Positions 1-7,186 of a stretch of DNA of 64,000 nt are shown piece after piece. The translations under genes and the position numbers were made by a program. Below the pieces are notes generated by a model. That model worked only from the letters and a program-made list of their open reading frames with translations, had not been told where the DNA came from and did not search any database. The stretch lies in contig JAGBEG010000010.1 of the NCBI GenBank assembly GCA_017937095.1, positions 720,836 through 784,835 of the forward strand, in the 5' to 3' direction. Origin of the DNA: Roseburia sp. Lineage in GTDB: Bacteria > Bacillota > Clostridia > Lachnospirales > Lachnospiraceae. Each line of letters begins with the position of its first letter. The first letter of the stretch is position 1.

Positions 1-427
1 TCAGCGCCTTGATATTTCTTTGAAGCATATCGACATCTTTATATAGTTTCAAAACAAAATCCTCCCCGATCTGCCACGCTGAATCATATATCTGCTTCAC
101 TTCCTTGTTCTCGATATCCCACTCATTTATAATTTGCTGAATTTTATGATTCATTTTCTCATACCCTTTCCTTTGTTCTGTGATAATCCTTCGGATGCTG
201 GAATCCGACAAGTGATACTTCACTGCGAGCTTACCACTACTTATGCCCCCTAAGAATTTTGTAAAAATATGCTCATTGCGTTTGATTAGTTCCTGCTCAT
301 ATTTCGTGAAGCCAGGATTTCTCACCTTATCCTTTATTGGTATATAAATATATTCTCCCTGCACATACTACTGTATTTCCTTCACCAATTCATCCGGTAA
401 TATATAATTCGCATTTTTATACTTCAC
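1..427 (-). pseudogene. CD3324-type HTH frame joined to phosphotransferase N-terminus, amber-interrupted, cut by window edge
   Basis: Read from a GTG at 427, which has a good upstream GGGAG, the frame begins MKYKNANYILPDELVKEIQ and then meets TAG at 368-370 (codon 20). It continues with YVQGEYIYIP and a helix-turn-helix-like stretch (KLAVKYHLSDSSIRRII). This resembles the small clostridial CD3324-type proteins, where a Q or K is usual at the stop position, so one C-to-T change would explain it. Without a further stop the frame runs into MNHKIQQIINEWDIENKE (ATG at 154) and on to SAWQIGEDFVLKLYKD, which resembles the start of aminoglycoside phosphotransferase-fold kinases. The 3' part lies outside the window. 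The downstream ATG could still be translated alone. Whether HTH and kinase are a natural fusion or two genes run together cannot be told here. Seen: the stop and the open frame. Inferred: the families. Confidence 0.55.
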
Positions 428-611
428 GCTATCAGCTCCCTTGGTATCGTATTGTCTACAGTAAATCATGGTCTACATCCGATATATTTACGCTCATTAT
501 ATCATCTATAACAAAAGAAAACCGTCTGTATTTTATACAGAATAAAACACAGACAGCTCCAATCCCCTACATGTGTTCCAGCCACATTTCTCCATGTGTC
601 CTTTTTCTACA

Positions 612-653
612 AAAAAACTGCCCTTTATGCCAAAACATAAAGAGCAGTTTTTT
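612..653 (-). terminator. Rho-independent terminator, possibly bidirectional
   Basis: A 13-bp stem (ACTGCCCTTTATG with CATAAAGAGCAGT, one mismatch) closes a CCAAAA loop and has A/T tracts on both sides. It is the first terminator downstream of the membrane-protein gene at 900-1898. Confidence 0.85.
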
Positions 654-691
654 GATTTTCATATTATTGCAATCGCATTTCTTCCAGTATA

Positions 692-712
692 TTACAGATT
701 GGCAATTGCTGC
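692..712 (-). repeat. Degenerate copy of the ppdK 3' end (AAIANL-stop)
   Basis: Read on the minus strand this encodes A-A-I-A-N-L-stop, matching A-A-I-A-N-Q-stop at the end of ppdK (7187-7203 region). GCA GCA ATT GCC AAT here stands against GCT GCT ATT GCC AAT in ppdK, so differences are at third positions. It is short and could be chance, but a second, longer copy lies 60 bp away. Confidence 0.4.
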
Positions 713-751
713 ACTGTGCACGCTGCTCAGGCAGCATCCACTGTCTGGCAA

Positions 752-780
752 CTATTTATTGGCGATAGCTGCCTGTGCAG
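752..780 (-). repeat. Copy of the ppdK 3' end (AQAAIANK-stop), att-like
   Basis: Positions 758-780 match 7193-7215 at 21 of 23 bases in the same orientation. Both mismatches are synonymous third-position changes in the ppdK frame (GCA GCT ATC against GCT GCT ATT). The copy has its own stop codon (752-754). It looks like a displaced gene end left by integration into the ppdK 3' end. Confidence 0.5.
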
Positions 781-899
781 AGTACATATTACATGGTGTT
801 ATCCTAACCTTTATTTGTTGTGTATGGCTGTATTGCAGGTGCTATAGTCGAAGGGGATAATAAGAAGAATTTGCTATTCCTATTTAATGAATCTCATAA

Positions 900-1898
900 T
901 CAAGAAATCATATCTTCTCCACTATTTTCTACACTCTCTATCTTGTATATCAAATCATATTTGCACAGTATATCGTATAACTTCTTATAATCATCATTAA
1001 TAAATTTATTATTTTTATCTACATATAAAATTCCCTCTCGTTTTGTTTTTCCAATAAAAAATTTTATTTCTTCACAATCAGCATATTCTTCTACATTCAA
1101 ATTAATTCGCTCAACTGTCCTTATATCCTTGACTATATCGTCATACTTTTTACCAAGCGGTAATTTACATTTATCAATTAATGTAAGTAATACATTTTGT
1201 TTGGTTAACATCATGTCTTCTCTTTTATAGTCTACACTTACTTCCTTTTCTGCATCCTTAATTTTTTTCTCTAATAAATCTAATTCATACTTGTATATCT
1301 GATTACTTCCTTCGTTGAATATTTTAGAATACTTAATTAAAACCACTGCAAAAAATAGTCCTATACCTATTATTCCATACCATGTTGGATATCCATCACC
1401 AGCTCTCATGTAGTCTAAAAATAGCGTTGCACAAATTGATAATCCAACAGATATCAAACACGTACATAAATATTCTTTTGCTTCTAACGTACGTTCTAAA
1501 AATTCCTTTCTATTATACAATTTACACAAATCATTTCCAATTACAAGATCCACTTTCCCATCCTTTTTATAATAAAAATTTATAACATTTATCATCTCTT
1601 GATAATGCTCTTTTGTTTCTCCCCAATGTGTATTATAGTTGTCTAATTCATCAAACAGACTATCTCCTGAAGAATATATATTCGTTATACTACCTACAAA
1701 ATATTTTACAATTGCGATTCCAACCCATGCTATCAATGGACACAAAAACAGTAATAGAAAAATAAATGCAGCTATTTTAACAAATTCATCCAAAATACTT
1801 CCCACTACCGCAAAAGAATCAATTATTTGTATAACTATAAAATATGCAAAAAGAAAAATCCCATAACCACGCCAAAACCTCAATTTTTTACTACTCAT
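900..1898 (-). CDS. Four-helix membrane protein of unknown function
   Basis: 332 residues when started at the ATG at 1898, which has GGAGG eight bases upstream; a GTG three codons earlier is also in frame but closer to that site. Hydrophobic segments lie at about residues 8-30, 38-62, 140-162 and 170-190. Between the second and third is a polar domain, and after the fourth comes a charged, coiled-coil-like stretch (around 205-235, KYELDLLEKKIKDAEKE) and a soluble C-terminal domain. I do not recognise a family. The composition is AT-rich like the other island genes. It sits downstream of the abiE pair on the same strand with a gap of about 100 bp, so cotranscription is possible. Its place in an accessory island with defence-type genes is the only functional hint. 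Confidence 0.7.
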   Translation of the reverse strand: MSSKKLRFWRGYGIFLFAYFIVIQIIDSFAVVGSILDEFVKIAAFIFLLLFLCPLIAWVGIAIVKYFVGSITNIYSSGDSLFDELDNYNTHWGETKEHYQEMINVINFYYKKDGKVDLVIGNDLCKLYNRKEFLERTLEAKEYLCTCLISVGLSICATLFLDYMRAGDGYPTWYGIIGIGLFFAVVLIKYSKIFNEGSNQIYKYELDLLEKKIKDAEKEVSVDYKREDMMLTKQNVLLTLIDKCKLPLGKKYDDIVKDIRTVERINLNVEEYADCEEIKFFIGKTKREGILYVDKNNKFINDDYKKLYDILCKYDLIYKIESVENSGEDMIS

Positions 1899-2001
1899 AG
1901 TGTACACCTCCGCAAGTTCTTTTCACATTATTTTTCAACGCTTGCATTCTTTAGTAAAGAGGACTATCACTGCTGATAAGCTCCAAAATATTCATTTCTA
2001 T

Positions 2002-2910
2002 TTATTTCTTATATACAAACACATCTGATTCTGCGATTATTGCAATTCCATTCTCAATTGCATAATCATACGAAATATTCTCATACAATAATTTCTGTGT
2101 TACATTTTTATAATCAGGCTCATAGAATCTGCTTTTAATTATCTCCTTAAGCATATCCGGAATAAAATATTTAAGCTGCGCCGATGGATTATTCTTAGAT
2201 TGCATCCTATCATCTCTGACCATATCAATTAACTTATCCAGTTCTTCATTCAGCTCAACCTCTCGTAGAAGCTTGCAGATATCATATAAGTGTCTCGAAT
2301 CCCGGTCCTGCATATTCTGTATTTTATAATCGCATACGGCAAACACCTTATCCACGAAAGTTCTTTCTACGGATTGAACATTCATCATCACTTCTGCAGC
2401 TTCAAAGGGAACTGGCAGAATGATATTTCTGTCTAAACAAAATCTTCCTATAAAGCTACCCACAACATGTTTGTCAACAGGATATACCGACTGATAATAA
2501 CTTGTTTCTATAATAATCTCCAATGGAATTACCGAAAACAAAGAGTCATACTTAAATACATATTTATTATAATCATACCGTGACTTTAGCTCTTCCGGAT
2601 TTGACAACACCAATCCTAAATTCTCGGCAATTTCAATAATCAATTCTTTTGATTTCACACGCTCTGATTGTGTAGGTCTCCGATTCATTGACAAATCAAT
2701 ATCTTCTGAAAAGCGATCTATCAGATTATATGCCTTAGAAAGTGAAGTTCCACCTTTAAACACAAATGGTAATTCCGACTTTGCCAGCTCATACAAGAAC
2801 ATTGACTGAATGGTATCTTTTTCAACCATTTGCTCACTTCTACCTAATTCTCTGGCTACCGTTTCAATAATTTCTTTCCACTCAGCTTGATATTCTCTAT
2901 ACCAATTCAT
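2002..2910 (-). CDS. abiEii: AbiEii/AbiGii-family nucleotidyltransferase toxin
   Basis: 302 residues, usual for the family. The nucleotidyltransferase signature is clear: KGGTSLSKA at residues 52-60 followed by SEDID at 68-72, the GG(T)S...DxD arrangement of DUF1814/AbiEii proteins. Family knowledge: AbiEii is the toxin of a type IV toxin-antitoxin system that gives abortive phage infection, and a related enzyme (MenT3) transfers nucleotides to tRNA ends. The start ATG has AAGGAGG eight bases upstream. That site lies inside the end of the antitoxin gene, and the two frames overlap by 14 bp, so translation is probably coupled. Key residues look intact, so it is probably functional. Confidence 0.9.
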   Translation of the reverse strand: MNWYREYQAEWKEIIETVARELGRSEQMVEKDTIQSMFLYELAKSELPFVFKGGTSLSKAYNLIDRFSEDIDLSMNRRPTQSERVKSKELIIEIAENLGLVLSNPEELKSRYDYNKYVFKYDSLFSVIPLEIIIETSYYQSVYPVDKHVVGSFIGRFCLDRNIILPVPFEAAEVMMNVQSVERTFVDKVFAVCDYKIQNMQDRDSRHLYDICKLLREVELNEELDKLIDMVRDDRMQSKNNPSAQLKYFIPDMLKEIIKSRFYEPDYKNVTQKLLYENISYDYAIENGIAIIAESDVFVYKK

Positions 2911-3514
2911 TCATCAAACCTCCTTGATAAATATTTCGATATACTCTATCCGGAAATAACGACAAATATTTTTTTACCTGCCCAAAATCAACATCTACTA
3001 TAGAAATAAAATTCTTTATCTTCATTGCAAATTCATCACCACTAACTTCGCTGTATCTGTCAATCGTACTCATAAGATCCAAAAATTGTAATGCCCCTCT
3101 ATTTTCTTTTGATACTTCTACAACTGGTTTGTAAACAATAATCTGTCTGCCATCTACATCTACTTTACGCTGTTTGGTAGATGCTTCATTAGAACATACC
3201 TCATAACAGGACGGATTTTGCGTTGTAAAACCATACATATTCGCAAGTTGAATCCCTGTAATATATCCGAATATCTCTCCATTCGCTTCCAGATATCTCT
3301 TTTGTACAAATTTATCAACTGAGACTTTTCCCTTAGTTCCCAAAATAGTTTTGTAAGAACGATAATACACACCATTGTATAATCTCTCTAGTTTCCCTTC
3401 ATCTGTAAGTTTCTTCATCTCTTGCCTTACAGATTCTCTGGATTTGCCAGGAAGCTCTGCAAGAAAGATTGGTTCATCTTTTTGATAGTTGGTAATAATA
3501 TAATCATATAACAT
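2897..3514 (-). CDS. abiEi: AbiEi-type antitoxin and autorepressor
   Basis: 205 residues from the ATG at 3514, which has AGAGGCGAG just upstream; a GTG six codons earlier is in frame but has no site. The N-terminal 60 or so residues form a winged-helix-like domain (LPGKSRESVRQEMKKLTDEG, then KLERLYNGVYY). The rest fits the AbiEi C-terminal region (GYITGIQLANMYGF). In characterised systems AbiEi represses its own promoter by binding inverted repeats and counteracts AbiEii without forming a stable complex. Order and overlap with the toxin are typical. A strong promoter and a palindrome lie directly upstream. Confidence 0.85.
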   Translation of the reverse strand: MLYDYIITNYQKDEPIFLAELPGKSRESVRQEMKKLTDEGKLERLYNGVYYRSYKTILGTKGKVSVDKFVQKRYLEANGEIFGYITGIQLANMYGFTTQNPSCYEVCSNEASTKQRKVDVDGRQIIVYKPVVEVSKENRGALQFLDLMSTIDRYSEVSGDEFAMKIKNFISIVDVDFGQVKKYLSLFPDRVYRNIYQGGLMNELV

Positions 3515-3538
3515 ACAGAACTCGCCTCTCACAATTTT

Positions 3539-3553
3539 GAAATTATATATTTC
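3539..3553. promoter_or_regulatory. Possible AbiEi operator (GAAAT-5-ATTTC palindrome)
   Basis: A perfect inverted repeat, GAAAT-TATAT-ATTTC, lies between the -10 of the abiE promoter and the abiEi start codon, where a repressor would block transcription. AbiEi autoregulation is known for the family; this particular site is inferred. Confidence 0.4.
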
Positions 3554-3559
3554 ACTTTT

Positions 3560-3587
3560 ATTATATCCAATTTTTCTTCATTGTCAA
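3560..3587 (-). promoter_or_regulatory. Promoter of the abiE operon
   Basis: Consensus sigma-A promoter on the minus strand: TTGACA (3582-3587), 16-bp spacer, TATAAT (3560-3565), about 45 bp upstream of the abiEi start. Confidence 0.8.
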
Positions 3588-3622
3588 AGGATTTTTCCGG
3601 CAAATATTTTATATTCATTACT

Positions 3623-3657
3623 TTCTCGCTCAACATCCGAACCTCTTTAAGCGAGAA
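3623..3657 (-). terminator. Possible terminator of the helicase remnant
   Basis: Inverted repeat TTCTCGCT / AGCGAGAA with a long loop of about 19 bases, just downstream of the helicase fragment and upstream of the abiE promoter. The T-tract is weak. Confidence 0.4.
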
Positions 3658-3690
3658 TTTTTCACTGGCTCTAATTATATACATAAATCC

Positions 3691-4233
3691 TTATTCCCTC
3701 AAATCGATAATTTCCCAATCGTCAGTAAATACGCCCTTACTTTTTTCATAGGTTTTAGCTTGCATCGCTACACATAACAATTTCTTAGGTCTACTCATTC
3801 CAACATAGGCAAGTTTACGACTATAATCAAACAAATTTGATTTTCCGAGTTTACCAACACCATAATACGGAAGAATTCTATTTAAATCTGACGCCCCTTG
3901 TCTATCAGTTTCAAGGTAGAGGGTTGCATCATGCGTTTCACCCTTAACTCCATGAATCGTGTCGAATTCTATCCTACGCCCTCTGATTGAATCGATGAAT
4001 ACATTTTTTTCTTTTTTCTCTGTTTGACTTACAACAACATCCTTATCAAGAAAATGCTCCGGCAGACAAGTAAAAATATCTTCTGTTTGAGCGGTCATAA
4101 TTTTAGAAAGTTCATTTATCTTTTGTCGTATGAAGCAATCAGCAGTTTCCCTATCAAAATTCTGCACTCCTGACAATTCGTAAATCCACTGACGATATAT
4201 ATCCTGATATTCATCATCAAGCAACTTTTTCAA
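3691..4233 (-). pseudogene. C-terminal remnant of a UvrD/Rep-type (GajB-like) helicase
   Basis: 180 residues with only the C-terminal part of a superfamily 1 helicase: FDTIHGVKGETHDATLYLET (residues about 94-113, motif V region) and LAYVGMSRPKKLLCVAM (about 141-157, motif VI region). The Walker A box and motifs Ia-IV, some 400 residues in relatives, are missing, and the frame is closed upstream by TAA. The only available start is TTG at 4233. The wording of the motifs resembles helicases of the Gabija (GajB) group, but no GajA-type OLD nuclease is present in the window. It reads as debris from a lost defence system. An active short protein is unlikely, since the ATP-binding lobe is gone. Confidence 0.65.
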
Positions 4234-4382
4234 TGTAACTGTTGAAAACTCCTTGCTTTATGTAAAATTTCATTATCTCTATTGTATCAAAAAGCGCACT
4301 CATTATCTACAAAATCCTACCTCTTGCCAGCTAGTGTCTTTGTTTGTATAAATAACATATATAAAATAATTACCAATATAAA

Positions 4383-5558
4383 TTATTCATCTATTCCCAC
4401 AAATTCTGGAATCATATACAATATTTGATACAAGCATTTTTCAGCCTTTTCCATCTTAGACTCTTGGATACATTTTTCATAATCACTTAGTATTTCCATT
4501 ATGTCATCCTTCAGCATATCATCATCTATCATTTTTAGCTTATTATTAATTTTTGCTAAATCTAGAATCTTGTTTTCCTTTATTGCTTCATTCACTATTT
4601 CTCTTATTTCACAGATATATGGAAAATCAAATTCCACATATGGTGTACCTACAAGATTTACAAGTTCTTTTCTTTCTTTTTTGTTATCTAATTCTCCATA
4701 ACATTCTTCAACATAATCGACTAATTCTTGCGAAGTAGACCCATTCAGGAAATCATATATGTATCCATTTATTAATGAAGGTTCCAATTCCAACGGCTCA
4801 ATACTATCCAAAAACTCAAAAAAAGAATTTATTTCCTTTGAATTTCTAATGTAAACTAATAACTCTTTAAATGCTAATGTCTTCATACTGTTTCTATATG
4901 ATAAATAATCCTTTGAATCACTTAAATCAAGGAAAACACTTTCAGCCTTACTATTAGGTCTTAACTCGTATGTGTATATATTTAATTGGTGGGCCCTCGT
5001 GACGATTAACGAATAATATACTTTTGCAATTTTTCCAACCGTTCTTCCTATCATTCTTTTTGTTTTATCATTGTTCTCTACTACGCCACTTAAACCCTCA
5101 GATGTTTCAGAATACTTGTTCAAGAATTCTCTTAATAACGTTTTTTCATTCCCTTTATTATTTATGATATTGAATCTTTCATACCTAAGTGAATTATAAA
5201 ATTCTTGGAGCAGTGACAAAAACTCATTTTCTCTCGAAGAAAAATTCAGTTTGTCCTTTAACAAATCATCTTCTATTACTTTCTTTATGTCTGAATGAAG
5301 ACCTATGTGACTGTGATTTCTAATTGAATTTTCAAAATCTGAATTGCTAATATTACTATGTAGCCCCCATAAACCATATACAACCTTCTGCAAACGTTCT
5401 ATCCCAACAGATATATTGTACAGAGATGTAAATAATGGCGCATAATCATTAAAATAATCCACCGCATACATAGTTGATAATCCGTTATATATGAATTCTC
5501 CAGCGATATCTAATTCTGTTCCCAAATTAAAATTTTGATAATATGTTCTTATGTCCAT
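4383..5558 (-). CDS. Unknown 391-residue protein, possibly HEPN-like
   Basis: 391 residues, start ATG with AAGGAG nine bases upstream, 19 bp after the end of the partner gene at 5578-6252, so almost certainly one operon. No membrane segment or signal peptide; predicted mostly helical and acidic. The segment ISVGIERLQKVVYGLWG (about 49-65), followed by SIRNHSHIGLHSDIKKV, recalls the helix pair of HEPN-domain proteins, which often carry an Rx4-6H ribonuclease motif; here the spacing is not clean (R followed by several H). This is a weak resemblance, not an assignment. The C-terminal half has no feature I can name. Its place between a helicase remnant and the abiE pair suggests a defence or toxin role. 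Confidence 0.6.
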   Translation of the reverse strand: MDIRTYYQNFNLGTELDIAGEFIYNGLSTMYAVDYFNDYAPLFTSLYNISVGIERLQKVVYGLWGLHSNISNSDFENSIRNHSHIGLHSDIKKVIEDDLLKDKLNFSSRENEFLSLLQEFYNSLRYERFNIINNKGNEKTLLREFLNKYSETSEGLSGVVENNDKTKRMIGRTVGKIAKVYYSLIVTRAHQLNIYTYELRPNSKAESVFLDLSDSKDYLSYRNSMKTLAFKELLVYIRNSKEINSFFEFLDSIEPLELEPSLINGYIYDFLNGSTSQELVDYVEECYGELDNKKERKELVNLVGTPYVEFDFPYICEIREIVNEAIKENKILDLAKINNKLKMIDDDMLKDDIMEILSDYEKCIQESKMEKAEKCLYQILYMIPEFVGIDE

Positions 5559-5577
5559 TTTAGGTTTCTCCTTAGCT

Positions 5578-6252
5578 TCATCTAAAAATTAAATTATATC
5601 GTTGTTCTATTTCTTCCTTTCTATTCTCATGAAATTCACTTAATATATTATTGTACGTATCCCAACTCTCATTTTTCCAATTATCATCAAAAAAAACATT
5701 ATACTTTTCTTTCATTTTCGGGAGAAATGATAAACAAAAATCTTCTAGATATGCATTATATCCCGTCTCCTTCTTTCCCCATATTTCCCAAAAAAGAACA
5801 TTTTCTTCTTTAATTATCCATTCTTCTACGTTATCCGGATTTTCTATTTCAAAATTCGATTGATACGCATTCCTTAATTTTTCAAAAAAGAAACAGGGAT
5901 TATCATAATAATTAGATGTTGTAGCTCTTTTTGAATTTATTTGGCATCTACCTTTCCCGATAATGTGTGGCATAAGAATATATGCACTTATATTTTCTTC
6001 ATTACCCTTTTGTGCCTTAATACTTTTAAATATTATTTTGGACGCTTGCTTTCTTGTTATTAAATTGTCTCCTCTTAAAACAATCTGCTTGTCATTTTTT
6101 CCTATGAGAACAGTATTTCTTACTCTTTTTATCTCTGATATTGCAGAATCCCTTTCTTTTAGTTTATAAAGAAATAACTCTTTTTCCGTTTCAATCGCTG
6201 TGCAACTCTGGTCTGAATTTTTTTGATCAAAAATTTGTTCTAAATCGATCAT
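5578..6252 (-). CDS. Unknown 224-residue protein, first gene of a two-gene operon
   Basis: 224 residues, soluble, acidic, rich in K, E, N and aromatic residues. The start at 6252 has GAGG twelve bases upstream, which is weak. I see no known motif. The middle contains IIGKGRCQINSKRATTSNYY and the C-terminal third is rich in W, F and Y (VLFWEIWGKKETGYNAYLED). It directly precedes the possibly HEPN-like gene, which makes it a candidate partner, sensor or antitoxin; that is inference from arrangement alone. Composition matches the rest of the island and differs from the GC-richer genes beyond 7.2 kb. Confidence 0.55.
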   Translation of the reverse strand: MIDLEQIFDQKNSDQSCTAIETEKELFLYKLKERDSAISEIKRVRNTVLIGKNDKQIVLRGDNLITRKQASKIIFKSIKAQKGNEENISAYILMPHIIGKGRCQINSKRATTSNYYDNPCFFFEKLRNAYQSNFEIENPDNVEEWIIKEENVLFWEIWGKKETGYNAYLEDFCLSFLPKMKEKYNVFFDDNWKNESWDTYNNILSEFHENRKEEIEQRYNLIFR

Positions 6253-6520
6253 TTTATTTTAATCCTCACTTCATCACTAAATCATTTTTCTTATGTTTAA
6301 TCTACTTCCCATCTTCAATTCACTTATCATCTAGTTTATTTATCCCTCTGGAATAGCCAATCCCTTCCAAACTTTAATGCACCATAATTCTCTCTATCAT
6401 TAATCATAACATATCATACAACAGATATATAGAAGAACTCGACAATTCATAGAAACTAATTGAAATATGGAAGACAACTGCCCGATAGAGTTCTGCAATC
6501 ATCTTCCATATTCTTATTTA

Positions 6521-6861
6521 TCAATACATATTTATTTTTCGTTTTTCCTCATCCAATCGCATAAAAACCCCCTTAGATTCCCGACTCGCTTCTAATAGCT
6601 CATCCGCGATGTTCAATTCCAACTGCAATCTTCTACATAAAATCGAATATGTACGTTCATCTAACAAATCCCTAAGATTCTCATCAATCTCCTTTACAAC
6701 GCTTGAAATCTATACTATTTCAAACTGCACGTTTCGTCTTACAACTACTTACCCGACGCCCTCAGAATCTCTTCTAAGCACTATCTCCCCTGCCAGATGT
6801 TGTAGGGATAAGGACTGCGAATCCTCATAGGTGTGATTATCCTCCGCCTGGATGTTACCTC
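6521..6861 (-). pseudogene. Decayed coding frame with two internal stops, unrecognised
   Basis: One minus-strand frame reads QAEDNHTYEDSQSLSLQHL and onwards, meets TAA (near 6749), continues VVVRRNVQFEIV, meets TAG (near 6710), then stays open for about 60 residues (VVKEIDENLRDLLDERTYSI, LELNIADELLEASRESKG) to TGA at 6521. The last part has protein-like composition. No start codon with a ribosome-binding site is obvious. I do not recognise the family. It may instead be a non-coding part of a mobile element. Confidence 0.3.
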
Positions 6862-7114
6862 ATCAGTGCTCGCTACACTTTTTCCCTCTCGGTACTGAGT
6901 CTCATCGCATAACTTCATTCAAACTCACGCCAATAAATTTGAATTCTGATTTCCAACCGGATTTTCTCGTGTTGTAATTGCTGTTCAATTGTTAAGCCTA
7001 TTATAACTGGGATAAAAATAAGATATCGTCCATTATAATAACGATTTGAAAATGAAATCATCCTTTTAAGTAATGATTTTAGAATTTTTGAAAATTTCAA
7101 GTGTCTCAAGACAT

Positions 7115-7148
7115 AAAAACCCCTTAGAACCAAAGTGGCTCTAAGGGG
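7115..7148 (-). terminator. ppdK terminator
   Basis: A 12-bp stem (CCCCTTAGAACC with GGCTCTAAGGGG, one G-T pair) and a 5-base loop, followed on the minus strand by TTTTT, 38 bp after the ppdK stop codon. Confidence 0.9.
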
Positions 7149-7186
7149 CATAAATACTAGCTTTTTAAGTAGTTTTTTGCTTAACC

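Larger units (their letters stand above)
428..899. other. Intergenic stretch: terminator and two ppdK-tail copies
   Basis: No convincing gene lies here. Open frames on the + strand at 337-768 and 573-860 have no ribosome-binding site and no recognisable product. The stretch holds a strong terminator (612-653), two short copies of the ppdK 3' end (692-712 and 752-780), a possible minus-strand -10 (TATAAT, 496-501) for the gene to the left, and a 7-bp direct repeat GTCTACA near 455 and 472. Confidence 0.6.
6253..7186. other. AT-rich junction between island and ppdK
   Basis: No intact gene. It contains a decayed reading frame (6521-6861), the ppdK terminator (7115-7148), and an open frame at 6915-7151 that only reads through the terminator and lacks a start site. 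The part around 6720-6900 is locally richer in G and C than its surroundings and may come from another mobile element. Confidence 0.5.

Noticed and set aside
573-860. Small + strand protein of 95 residues
   Set aside because: No ribosome-binding site, it reads through a terminator stem and the antisense of the ppdK-tail copies; composition is not protein-like.
6915-7151. 78-residue protein upstream of the ppdK end
   Set aside because: Its beginning is the ppdK terminator stem and no start site is present.
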